In this document: piece after piece, positions 1 through 5,739 of the stretch
Layout of the letters: every line of letters begins with the position of its first letter
How positions within the stretch are numbered: position 1 is the stretch's first letter
Assembly: GCA_005888525.1 (NCBI GenBank)
Contig: VBAB01000462.1
Coordinates: forward strand, 1-6,117
Length of the DNA: 6,117 nt
Direction: 5' to 3'
DNA from: Alphaproteobacteria bacterium
Lineage (GTDB): Bacteria; Pseudomonadota; Alphaproteobacteria; Rhizobiales; Hyphomicrobiaceae
Notes under the pieces: model-generated
What the model saw: only the letters and a program-made list of their open reading frames with translations
Databases searched by the model: none
What the model was told of the DNA's origin: nothing
Position numbers and translations under genes: made by a program

Positions 1-1461
1 CGCTTCCTGGCGGCGCACGGGCGCGATGCGCGCATCTACATCCCCGATCGCATGACCGAGGGCTACGGCCCCAACCGGGAGGCCATCGAGGCGCTGGTGA
101 AAGAGGGCGCCCGGCTGATCGTCACGGTCGATTGCGGCACCACCGGCGTCGAGCCGCTGGCGGCGGCCGGACCTCTCGGTGCCGATGTCGTCGTCGTCGA
201 CCACCACCAGGCCGGCGAGCGCCTGCCTGACGTTGCCGCGGTCATCAATCCCAACCGGCAGGACGACCTGTCGGGCCTGGGCAACCTTTGCGCCGCTGGT
301 GTTGTGTTCATGCTGCTCGTCGCCACCGCGCGCGAGCTGCGCCGGCTGGGATTCTACGGCCCCGCCTCCCCGCCGGCCGATCTGCTGGCCCTGCTCGATC
401 TCGTCGGTCTCGCCACCGTGTGCGACGTGGTGCCGCTCGAAGGCCTCAACCGCGCTTACGTGACCAAGGGCCTGCAGGCCATGCGGCAGCGCCGCAACAC
501 GGGGCTGAGGGCGCTCGCCGACGCCGCCGGCCTCGCCGTGCCGCCCACGCCCTATCATCTGGGCTTCGTGCTGGGGCCGCGCATCAACGCTGGGGGGCGC
601 ATCGGCGACGCCGCGCTCGGCGCGCGCCTGCTGGCGACCGACGACGAGATGGAGGCGGCCCGCATTGCCGTGCTGCTCGACAAGCTCAATCGCGAGCGCA
701 AAGCCATTGAGGCGCGCATGCTGGAGGAGGCCGTCGCCAATGCCGAGCGGCTGGTGGAGGCGGACGCCGATCTGCCGCTGCTGCTGATCGCCGGCGAGGG
801 CTGGCACAAGGGCGTGGTGGGCCTGGTGGCCAGCCGGCTGACGGAGCGTTTCCGCCGACCAGCGTGCGTGATCGCCTGGGAGGAGACCGGGCTGGGCACC
901 GGCTCGCTGCGGTCGATCGACGGCGTCGATATCGGCGCGGCGGTGCGGGCGGCCGTCGACGCGGGCCACCTCGTCAAGGGTGGCGGGCACGCCATGGCGG
1001 CTGGTCTGACGATGGAGCGCGGGCGCCTCGATGCGCTGGGCGCTTTCATGAGCGCCCGCCTGGCTGTGGCCGCCGGTGCAGCGGGCGCGGCCGTGTCGCT
1101 CGCCATCGACGGGGCGCTGACGCCGGCGGCCGTGACCGACGAGTTCCTGGACCTGCTCGAGCGCGCGGGACCTTACGGCCAAGGCAATCCGCAGCCCCGC
1201 TTCGCCTTTCCGGCGCACCGCGTCAAGTTTGCCAAGGTCGTCGGCGGGGCGCACGTACGCTGCGTGCTGGAGGCCGGCGACGGCTCGCGCCTGGACGCGG
1301 TAGCGTTTCGCGCCGCCGATCAGCCGCTGGGCACCGTCCTGCAGTCCTCCAACGGCATGCCGCTGCACGTCGCCGGGCATCTGCGCCGCGACACCTGGGG
1401 CGGGCGCGACCGGCGCGAGCTCGTTATCGAGGATGTCGCCGACCCCCGCCGGCAGGGCTAG
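1..1461 (+). CDS. recJ: Single-stranded-DNA-specific 5'-3' exonuclease RecJ, C-terminal part (5' end outside window)
   Basis: RecJ degrades single-stranded DNA 5' to 3' in the cytoplasm, in RecF-pathway recombination, mismatch repair and base excision repair. The frame is open from base 1 and gives 486 residues before TAG at 1459-1461. The first ATG in the window (52) is internal, because the preceding residues (RFLAAHGRDARIYIPDR) already read as RecJ. Numbering from the first residue seen: VDCGTTG at about 43-49; the DHH signature with its metal-binding Asp-His-His at 67-69; LDLVGLATVCDVVPL at 132-146; GPRINAGGRIGDA at 192-204; the DHHA1 domain with WHKGVVGLVASRL at 268-280 and GGGHAMAAG at 327-335; and GPYGQGNPQPRF at 390-401 leading into the C-terminal OB-type domain. 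By family length (about 600 aa) roughly the first 115 residues are missing, including the DxDxDG metal motif. This is a window-edge cut, with no internal stop or frameshift. Identification is firm. Confidence 0.97.
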   Translation, partial: RFLAAHGRDARIYIPDRMTEGYGPNREAIEALVKEGARLIVTVDCGTTGVEPLAAAGPLGADVVVVDHHQAGERLPDVAAVINPNRQDDLSGLGNLCAAGVVFMLLVATARELRRLGFYGPASPPADLLALLDLVGLATVCDVVPLEGLNRAYVTKGLQAMRQRRNTGLRALADAAGLAVPPTPYHLGFVLGPRINAGGRIGDAALGARLLATDDEMEAARIAVLLDKLNRERKAIEARMLEEAVANAERLVEADADLPLLLIAGEGWHKGVVGLVASRLTERFRRPACVIAWEETGLGTGSLRSIDGVDIGAAVRAAVDAGHLVKGGGHAMAAGLTMERGRLDALGAFMSARLAVAAGAAGAAVSLAIDGALTPAAVTDEFLDLLERAGPYGQGNPQPRFAFPAHRVKFAKVVGGAHVRCVLEAGDGSRLDAVAFRAADQPLGTVLQSSNGMPLHVAGHLRRDTWGGRDRRELVIEDVADPRRQG

Positions 1462-1478
1462 CGTCTTTCCGGCTCAGA

Positions 1479-1492
1479 TGGAACCGGTTCCA
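1479..1492. promoter_or_regulatory. Perfect 14-bp palindrome TGGAACCGGTTCCA, possible repressor operator
   Basis: The 14 bases are exactly self-complementary and begin 17 nt after the recJ stop. A palindrome with a central CCGG/CG step and AAC/GTT half-sites is the usual form of LacI-family operators in proteobacteria. No LacI-type regulator is in the window, and the next downstream start is more than 300 bp away, so what it would control is unclear. It could instead be a chance palindrome or part of the recJ mRNA 3' end. The sequence is certain; the function is inferred. Confidence 0.3.
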
Positions 1493-1503
1493 CAGGCTCA
1501 ACG

Positions 1504-1593
1504 GTCATCCCGGTGCTCGTCACCGGGATCCATGCTTCCGCTCGCTCCGGCGCTTGCGGGCAGATGGATCCCGAGCATAAAGCTCGGGATGAC
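1504..1593. repeat. 90-bp palindromic intergenic element, paired hairpins (GTCATCCC ... GGGATGAC)
   Basis: Two 30-nt arms, 1504-1533 and 1564-1593, face each other across a 30-nt spacer. Each arm is itself a hairpin with a perfect 9-bp stem and a 5-nt loop: 1507-1515 with 1521-1529 (loop CTCGT), and 1568-1576 with 1582-1590 (loop ATAAA). Comparing one arm with the reverse complement of the other, the outer 9 and inner 10 bases are identical and only the central 11 differ, where both arms keep their own pairing. The layout resembles a REP/BIME-type dispersed palindrome and could act as a terminator or RNA stabiliser after recJ. There is no strong T-run, so intrinsic termination is not obvious. 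No transposase accompanies it. Confidence 0.85.
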
Positions 1594-1822
1594 AACGGTG
1601 AGTTTGCCGCGGCGCCGAGATTTCCATCAATGTCGGAAAAACTCTAGCGGCCGCGTCGGCACCCGGCCATGCCGGAAAGAGACCTCTGAATACAGGCACC
1701 GGAGAGCGGCGGCCGGACGCTCCAGGAGAAATCGTTTGCTGGGGGGATGGTCGACGCGATATTGCCAATGCGGGTGGCTGTGGCCTCAGCCCCACACTGC
1801 GTTCTCAATGCAAGGCTGACCG
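1594..1822 (+). other. Non-coding stretch upstream of the DUF3297 gene
   Basis: No convincing gene was found in this 229-bp stretch on either strand; the open frames crossing it show no family resemblance. It holds two short hairpins, CCGGC-CAT-GCCGG at 1663-1675 and GGCTG-TGGCCT-CAGCC at 1776-1791. It presumably contains the promoter and 5' leader of the DUF3297 gene, but I could not pick a convincing -35/-10 pair. I compared the part at about 1676-1735 by eye with glycine and SAM riboswitch cores and saw no match I would defend. Confidence 0.5.
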
Positions 1823-2074
1823 ATGAGCGACACACTCCCAGACCGGCTGTCCGCCGATCCGATGAGCCCGTACTACGACGCCGCGCTGCTCGAGAGGGGC
1901 GTGGGGGTGCGCTTCAAGGGCGTGGACCGCAACAACGTCGAGGAATACTGCGTCAGCGAGAAATGGGTGCGGCTGTCAGTCGGCGCGACCCGGGACCGCA
2001 AGGGGCGGCCCTTGACGATCAAGCTGCAGGGCGAGGTCGAGCCCTATTTCCGCGACAAGCCGGAAAGCGCGTAG
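1823..2074 (+). CDS. DUF3297 family small protein
   Basis: This 83-residue protein matches the DUF3297 family along its whole length, by recollection of the family. Typical features seen are the N-terminal MSDTLPDRLSADPMSPYY, GVGVRFKGVDRNNVEEY at about 31-47, the CVSEKWVRL segment, and the C-terminal DRKGRPLTIKLQGEVEPYFR. It is hydrophilic, with no signal peptide and no membrane segment, so it is probably cytoplasmic. The function of the family is not known. The ATG start is supported by an AAGG 7 nt upstream (1812-1815) and by the full family length. It stands alone between two non-coding gaps, 110 bp ahead of an unrelated secreted protein, so the neighbours give no hint of its role. Confidence 0.9.
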   Translation: MSDTLPDRLSADPMSPYYDAALLERGVGVRFKGVDRNNVEEYCVSEKWVRLSVGATRDRKGRPLTIKLQGEVEPYFRDKPESA

Positions 2075-2096
2075 TGCGCAATCCCGGTAGCGCATT
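2073..2096 (+). terminator. Weak hairpin overlapping the DUF3297 stop codon
   Basis: TGCGC at 2075-2079 pairs with GCGCA at 2090-2094 around a 10-nt loop; a G-T wobble and an A-T pair extend it to 7 bp and into the stop codon. A competing pairing of GCAAT (2078-2082) with ATTGC (2094-2098) is also possible. The following sequence has only a short T-run (TTT at 2106-2108), so this is a poor intrinsic terminator and may only mark the 3' end of the message. Confidence 0.22.
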
Positions 2097-2184
2097 GCTC
2101 ACCAATTTGTGACGCGCCGGCGGAAAACCATTCTCCCCCGACTTCCGTAATCCTGGGCACGCAACGCGCGATGGGAGGAATGCC

Positions 2185-2562
2185 ATGCGACGCTGGAAGC
2201 TTGGATTGGCCGCACTGGCCTTGGCCACCGCCGTGACACTCTTCAAGATCCCGGAAGGCCTCGCCGAGGAGAACTACGAGAGCTGGGCGGTCCTGAAGAA
2301 CCCGTTCGAGAGCACCGGCGGCGGCGGGGTCATGATCGGGGAATACAACCCCGTCATCGTCGGGAGCAAATGCGTGACGAACTTCACCGCGACGCTCCCC
2401 GATGGCAAGGTCTACTACAACGCCGTCGAGTTCGAGATCGTGCAGGTGCAGGGCGGGACGCTGTGCACCGAGGGCAAGTGGCGCGCCCGCGACGGCAGCG
2501 CCTCCGGCACCACGCCCTTCCGCGTGTTCATCAAGGACGGTGTGACGCGCAGATCGCCGTAG
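2185..2562 (+). CDS. Small exported protein of unknown function, two cysteines
   Basis: A 125-residue protein with a clear Sec-type signal peptide: basic start MRRWK, hydrophobic core LGLAALALATAVTLF, and a likely cleavage after GLA at residue 27. The mature part, about 98 residues, is expected in the periplasm or outside the cell. It has exactly two cysteines, C63 and C94, which could form one disulfide. Between and after them it reads as a small beta-rich domain (CVTNFTATLPDGKVYYNAVEF ... GGTLCTEGKWRARDG ... TTPFRVFIKDG), with a flexible GGGG at 45-48. The start is fixed by a strong GGGAGGA at 2173-2179, 5 nt before ATG. I do not recognise a named family; the ending SASGTTPFRVFIKDG looks like a conserved hypothetical of Hyphomicrobiales, from memory only. 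There is no lipobox, so it is not a lipoprotein. The stop lies 1 nt before a repeat element. Confidence 0.8.
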   Translation: MRRWKLGLAALALATAVTLFKIPEGLAEENYESWAVLKNPFESTGGGGVMIGEYNPVIVGSKCVTNFTATLPDGKVYYNAVEFEIVQVQGGTLCTEGKWRARDGSASGTTPFRVFIKDGVTRRSP

Positions 2563-2563
2563 C

Positions 2564-2717
2564 GTCATCCCCGCGAAGGCGGGAACCCAGCTCACCGTTC
2601 TACCCGAGATCGGTGGATGTATTTTCCCGCTATGGCTACACGCTGCGGCGGCATCGCCCGGTCGATGCCAACCGCTCGCTGCTCGGTGTGCTGGGTCCCC
2701 GCCTGCGCAGGGATGAC
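2564..2717. repeat. 154-bp palindromic intergenic repeat between convergent genes (WVPAFAGMT type)
   Basis: Arms at 2564-2596 and 2685-2717 are inverted copies: 29 of 33 positions match, with the first 27 matching at 24. Both ends read GTCATCCC/GGGATGAC. Each arm folds locally, for example CCCGC (2570-2574) with GCGGG (2579-2583) around GAAG, and 2696-2702 with 2707-2713 with one mismatch. The spacer is 88 nt and has no gene. Translated in the wrong frames the arms give SWVPAFAGMT, CWVPACAGMT and VIPAQAGTQ, a signature I recognise from a very common dispersed repeat in alphaproteobacterial and other proteobacterial genomes. It begins 1 nt after the stop of the exported protein and ends 4 nt before the leuC stop, so it may serve as a two-way transcription end. 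Confidence 0.88.
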
Positions 2718-2721
2718 GTTG

Positions 2722-4140
2722 CTACCCAAACGTGCGCACGTCCACGAAGTGCCCGGCGATGGCCGCGGCAGCCGCCATCTGTGGCGAGACCAGGTGCGTG
2801 CGGCCACGATAGCCCTGCCGGCCCTCGAAGTTGCGGTTGGAGGTCGAGGCGCAGCGCTGCTCCGGCTTGAGCTGGTCGGGGTTCATGCCGAGGCACATGG
2901 AGCAGCCGGCCTCGCGCCATTCGAAGCCGGCGGCGAGGAAGATCTTGTCGAGCCCCTCCGCCTCCGCCTGCGCCTTCACCAAGCCCGAGCCCGGCACGAT
3001 CATGGCATAGGCCAGCCGGCTCGACACCTTCTTGCCCTTGACGATGTTGGCCGCATTGCGCAAATCCTCGATGCGCCCGTTGGTGCATGAGCCGATGAAC
3101 ACGACGTCGAGCGGGATATCCGCGATCTTGGTACCGGGCGTCAGCCCCATGTAGTCGAGTGAACGGGCCATCTTGGCACGCTTGGCCTCGTCCGCCACCT
3201 TGGCGGGATCGGGCACCGCGCCTTCGATCGTGGCCACCTCCTCCGGCGAGGTGCCCCAGGTTACGATCGGCGGCAGCCTCGCCGCATCGAGCTTCACTTC
3301 GCGATCGAAGTGCGCGCCATCGTCCGTCTTCAACGTCTGCCAATATTTCATGGCCATGTCCCAAGCGGCACCCTTGGGCGACTTCGGCCGGCCCTTCAGG
3401 TAGGCGTAGGTCTTCTCGTCGGGGGCCACCATGCCGGCGCGCGCGCCAGCCTCGATCGACATGTTGCACACCGTCATGCGGCCTTCCATCGACAGTGCGC
3501 GGATGGCGTCGCCCGCATACTCGATGACGTGGCCGGTGCCGCCGGCGGTGCCGATCTCGCCGATGATCGACAAGATGATGTCCTTGGCTGTCACGCGGTC
3601 CGGCAGCTTGCCGTCGACGATGATGCGCATGTTCTTGGCCTTGCGCTGGGTCAGCGTCTGGGTGGCCAGCACGTGCTCCACCTCTGATGTGCCGATGCCG
3701 TGCGCCAGTGCTCCGAAGGCGCCGTGCGTGGAGGTATGGCTGTCGCCGCAGACGATGGTGGTGCCTGGCAGCGTGAAGCCCTGCTCCGGCCCGATCACGT
3801 GCACGATGCCCTGCCGGGAGTCGCGCTCGTCGTAGTATTCGATGCCGAAGTCCTTGGCGTTCTTGGCCATGGTCTCGACCTGGACGCGGCTCTCCTCGTC
3901 CTTGATGCCCTGGTTGCGGTCGGCCGTGGTGGCGATGTTGTGGTCGACCACCGCCAACGTCTTCTCGGGCGCCCTTACTTTGCGCCCCGCCAGGCGCAGG
4001 CCTTCGAACGCCTGCGGGCTCGTAACCTCGTGCACGAGATGGCGGTCGATATAGAGGATGCACGTGCCGTCCGGCCGTCTGGAGACCACGTGGTCTTCGA
4101 AAATCTTGTCGTACAGGGTCTGTGGCGCCGTCTTGGGCAT
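2722..4140 (-). CDS. leuC: 3-isopropylmalate dehydratase large subunit LeuC
   Basis: With the small subunit LeuD, LeuC isomerises 2-isopropylmalate to 3-isopropylmalate through 2-isopropylmaleate, the second step committed to leucine; it acts in the cytoplasm. It is a 472-residue aconitase-superfamily protein, the normal length for the bacterial two-subunit type. Seen in the sequence: LYDKIFEDHVV at 9-19, VVDHNIATTADR at 64-75, CGDSHTSTHGAFGALAHGIG at 131-150, FIGSCTNGRIEDLRNA at 348-363, VPGSGLV at 382-388, and CSMCLGMNPDQL at 413-424. The three 4Fe-4S ligands are C352, C413 and C416, all present. The ATG start gives the standard N-terminus; the ribosome site is weak (GATGAG, about 7 nt upstream). 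leuD is not adjacent: downstream lies a repeat and a convergent gene. Upstream, 140 bp separate it from a flavin oxidoreductase gene on the same strand, so it probably has its own promoter. No leader peptide with leucine codons was seen. Confidence 0.97.
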   Translation of the reverse strand: MPKTAPQTLYDKIFEDHVVSRRPDGTCILYIDRHLVHEVTSPQAFEGLRLAGRKVRAPEKTLAVVDHNIATTADRNQGIKDEESRVQVETMAKNAKDFGIEYYDERDSRQGIVHVIGPEQGFTLPGTTIVCGDSHTSTHGAFGALAHGIGTSEVEHVLATQTLTQRKAKNMRIIVDGKLPDRVTAKDIILSIIGEIGTAGGTGHVIEYAGDAIRALSMEGRMTVCNMSIEAGARAGMVAPDEKTYAYLKGRPKSPKGAAWDMAMKYWQTLKTDDGAHFDREVKLDAARLPPIVTWGTSPEEVATIEGAVPDPAKVADEAKRAKMARSLDYMGLTPGTKIADIPLDVVFIGSCTNGRIEDLRNAANIVKGKKVSSRLAYAMIVPGSGLVKAQAEAEGLDKIFLAAGFEWREAGCSMCLGMNPDQLKPEQRCASTSNRNFEGRQGYRGRTHLVSPQMAAAAAIAGHFVDVRTFG

Positions 4141-4241
4141 TGCGTGCTCATCTGTTGGCTTTCAGCGGCTTGTGATAGCGCGCGCGCCGCAGCCCCGCAA
4201 CCTAGACGACAACGCCCTATCGCGACATCGGCCCCCACCAC

Positions 4242-4272
4242 TTGGCCCCGTATCCAAAGCCGCACGGGCCAA
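4242..4272 (-). terminator. Hairpin behind the LLM oxidoreductase gene, possible weak terminator
   Basis: TTGGCCC at 4242-4248 pairs perfectly with GGGCCAA at 4266-4272, a 7-bp stem with a 17-nt loop, 8 nt past the stop of the LLM gene on the minus strand. No T-run follows, so it may end transcription poorly, stabilise the 3' end, or be fortuitous. The remaining 100 bp before leuC (4141-4241) hold no gene and presumably its promoter and leader. Confidence 0.28.
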
Positions 4273-4280
4273 CAAGCGCC

Positions 4281-5432
4281 TCAGCGGAACGCGGGCATGA
4301 CCTCTTCGGCAACCCGCTGGAACTGCTCGAGCATGACGGCCTTCGGCGCCCCGATGCTGGTGGAGAGATTGATGTGCTCCATGCCGGGGTAGCGGGCCTC
4401 CAGCTTCTTGAGATGCTCGACCAGCTGCTCGGACGTGCCGGCGAACCAGGAGCCGAGCTTCATATAGTGGTCGAGCGATGGCACGCCGGCCTCCTTCCAC
4501 CCGCCACGCTGGGCGGCCGCGGCCACTTGCGCAGGGGTGATGCCAGGCACAAAACCCAGCGGCGCGAACATTTTTACGTGCTCTTCGAAGTAGGGCGTCA
4601 GCTCGCGGATCGCCTTCTCGCGACTGTCGGCGACGTAAAAGAAGATGCCGACAGTGAGGTTCTCGCCGAGCTTGAGGTTCTTGCCCGCCCGCGCGGCGGC
4701 GTCGCGATAGGCCTGGATCGGCCCCTCGGCCATGGTGGCGGCGCCGCCGCCGACCGCTCCCTTGATCCCATGACGCACCATGAAGTCGAGCCCGCGCGGG
4801 CTGGCGCTCACGACCGGCTGCCAGCACTCGACCGGCCGGTTGATCGGGCGCGGCACCAGGGTCAGCTCCTTGCACGTATAGCCGCGATAGGGGACGGCCG
4901 GCGGCAGCGTGTAGTGCTTGCCCTTGTGCGAGAACGACTCGTTGTTGAACGCCTTGAAGACGATCTCGACCTGCTCCTCGAACAGCTCGCGGTTGGCATC
5001 GCCGTCCTGCATGGGTGCGCCGAAGGTCTCGACCTCGCGCGTGTGATACCCGCGCCCCACTCCGAACACCGTGCGGCCTTTGGTCAGGATATCGGCGACG
5101 GCATAGTCCTCCGCCAGGCGCAACGGATGCCACATGGGCGCAATATTGAAGCCGCAGCCGATGCGCAGACGCTTGGTCACGTGCGCCAGGTGCACGGCCA
5201 GCATCAGTAGGTTGGGAATGCATTCGTAGCCTTCGTGCTGGAAGTGATGCTCGGCGAGCCAGAGCGTGTCGAACCCCAGCGCATCCATCTTCTTGGCGAT
5301 GGCTTCGGTCTTCTCGAACACCGAGGCCAATTGCTCGTTGGAGTAGCGCCGCTCGTTTGCCGGCGTCGCCAGCTGGCCCATGTCGCCCAGATCTATGTGA
5401 CCGGGATACACCGTGACGAATTTGCGGATCAT
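4281..5432 (-). CDS. LLM class flavin-dependent oxidoreductase (bacterial luciferase-like)
   Basis: A 383-residue TIM-barrel enzyme of the luciferase-like monooxygenase superfamily, which uses reduced FMN (or in some members F420) to oxidise an organic substrate. Family signs: GFDTLWLAEHHF at 53-64, which contains the luciferase-type active-site histidines; the signature at 106-138 with LAEDYAVADILTKGR followed by GVGRGYHTREVETFG; LVPRPINRPVECWQP at 192-206; and the C-terminal GTSEQLVEHLKKLE at 332-345. Length is normal for the family, and there is no signal peptide or membrane segment. The ATG is supported by GAGGAAG (plus-strand 5437-5443), 4 nt upstream. Substrate cannot be told from sequence; no flavin reductase, transporter or sulfur/alkane gene is nearby to suggest one. 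It shares direction with the NADH dehydrogenase gene upstream (307-bp gap holding a repeat) and leuC downstream, but is probably transcribed on its own. Confidence 0.93.
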   Translation of the reverse strand: MIRKFVTVYPGHIDLGDMGQLATPANERRYSNEQLASVFEKTEAIAKKMDALGFDTLWLAEHHFQHEGYECIPNLLMLAVHLAHVTKRLRIGCGFNIAPMWHPLRLAEDYAVADILTKGRTVFGVGRGYHTREVETFGAPMQDGDANRELFEEQVEIVFKAFNNESFSHKGKHYTLPPAVPYRGYTCKELTLVPRPINRPVECWQPVVSASPRGLDFMVRHGIKGAVGGGAATMAEGPIQAYRDAAARAGKNLKLGENLTVGIFFYVADSREKAIRELTPYFEEHVKMFAPLGFVPGITPAQVAAAAQRGGWKEAGVPSLDHYMKLGSWFAGTSEQLVEHLKKLEARYPGMEHINLSTSIGAPKAVMLEQFQRVAEEVMPAFR

Positions 5433-5580
5433 GGCGCTTCCTCGCTGCGAACCGGAATTCCCGAGAAGCAGTCTGTCACAAGGCAGGGCAAAGCGCGAGG
5501 CATCCGGCTAGCTGAATGCTGATCTCCGGGCGAGTGAAGAAGATCTATGAGGGGTATGGCGCGCCAAGCGATCCCCTTGT

Positions 5581-5602
5581 GGGGAGGGGTCGGGGGCGGG
5601 GG
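5581..5602 (+). other. G-quadruplex motif, plus strand
   Basis: Four G-runs of 4, 4, 5 and 5 at 5581-5584, 5586-5589, 5592-5596 and 5598-5602, separated by loops of 1, 2 and 1 nt. Short loops and four-layer runs are the features of the most stable G4 structures. It is part of the left arm of the 5573-5666 repeat. Folding in the cell is inferred, not shown. Confidence 0.7.
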
Positions 5603-5631
5603 TAAATGCACGGGCGACGCTCGTGGGTTCA

Positions 5632-5652
5632 CCCCACCCCTAGCCCCTCCCC
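5632..5652 (-). other. G-quadruplex motif, minus strand
   Basis: Four C-runs of 4 on the plus strand, at 5632-5635, 5637-5640, 5644-5647 and 5649-5652, give four G4 runs on the minus strand with loops of 1, 3 and 1 nt. This is the mirror partner of the 5581-5602 motif within the same inverted repeat and lies on the strand that would be transcribed through from the NADH dehydrogenase gene. Its last two C-runs are also one strand of the 9-bp hairpin at 5644-5666, so the two structures would compete. Confidence 0.65.
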
Positions 5653-5692
5653 GTCAAGGGGAGGGGAATCCCCTGCGGCATCGGCTTTCATT

Positions 5693-5724
5693 CGCGAGAT
5701 ACGTCGTTTTCGATTGTTCTCGCG
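5693..5724 (-). terminator. Nested hairpin after the NADH dehydrogenase gene
   Basis: CGCGAGA at 5693-5699 pairs perfectly with TCTCGCG at 5718-5724. Inside it, TCG-TTTT-CGA at 5704-5713 and AC (5701-5702) with GT (5716-5717) continue the stem, with single-base bulges at 5700 and 5715 and a 5703-5714 wobble. The whole is a hairpin of about 13 bp with a 4-nt loop, starting 15 nt past the stop on the minus strand. No T-run follows, so it may be a 3'-end stabiliser or a weak terminator. Confidence 0.4.
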
Positions 5725-5739
5725 CACTCGGGGATGGCG

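Larger units (their letters stand above)
5573..5666. repeat. GC-rich inverted-repeat intergenic element (TPSPSPSRGG type)
   Basis: The left arm (5573-5603) and the right arm (about 5631-5666) are imperfect inverted copies: both read CCCCTTG, then GGGGAGGGG, then further G-runs on their own strand. The right arm contains a perfect 9-bp hairpin, CCCCTCCCC at 5644-5652 with GGGGAGGGG at 5658-5666 around GTCAA; the left end has CCCC-TTGT-GGGG at 5573-5584. Out-of-frame translation gives PPPPTPPHKG and HPTPSPSPSRGGE, which I recognise as the mark of another common dispersed repeat of proteobacteria. It lies between the NADH dehydrogenase stop and the LLM start, both on the minus strand, about 140 bp upstream of the LLM gene. 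No coding sequence is supported anywhere in 5433-5739. Confidence 0.82.

Noticed and set aside
864..1580. 238-codon plus-strand open frame inside recJ
   Set aside because: Arg-rich shadow in another frame, running through the recJ stop and into the palindromic repeat.
1676..1735. Possible riboswitch-like sequence (ACCTCTGAATACAGGCACC, GGAGAGCGG)
   Set aside because: Short pieces resemble glycine-riboswitch words, but the order and pairing do not match, and DUF3297 is not a glycine-related gene.
2107..2134. TTGTGA ... CATTCT as a promoter for the exported-protein gene; a similar TTGTGA occurs upstream of the LLM gene on the minus strand
   Set aside because: Only partial fits to -35 and -10 consensus; similar matches occur by chance, so not annotated.
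2044..2595. Minus-strand open frame starting MSWVPAFAGMT
   Set aside because: The start lies in the dispersed repeat; this kind of frame is a well-known false gene call, and the rest is antisense to the exported-protein gene.
2636..4063. 475-codon open frame on the minus strand, overlapping leuC in another frame
   Set aside because: Its translation is Arg/Gly/His-rich with no family resemblance, while the overlapping frame is a complete, motif-perfect LeuC. Typical shadow frame of high-GC DNA.
4242..5210. 322-codon plus-strand open frame antisense to the LLM gene
   Set aside because: It mirrors the codon bias of the LLM gene and shows no recognisable domain or ribosome site.
4162..5223. 353-codon minus-strand open frame overlapping the LLM gene
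   Set aside because: It lies in a different frame inside the LLM gene, with low-complexity composition; the LLM frame has all family motifs.
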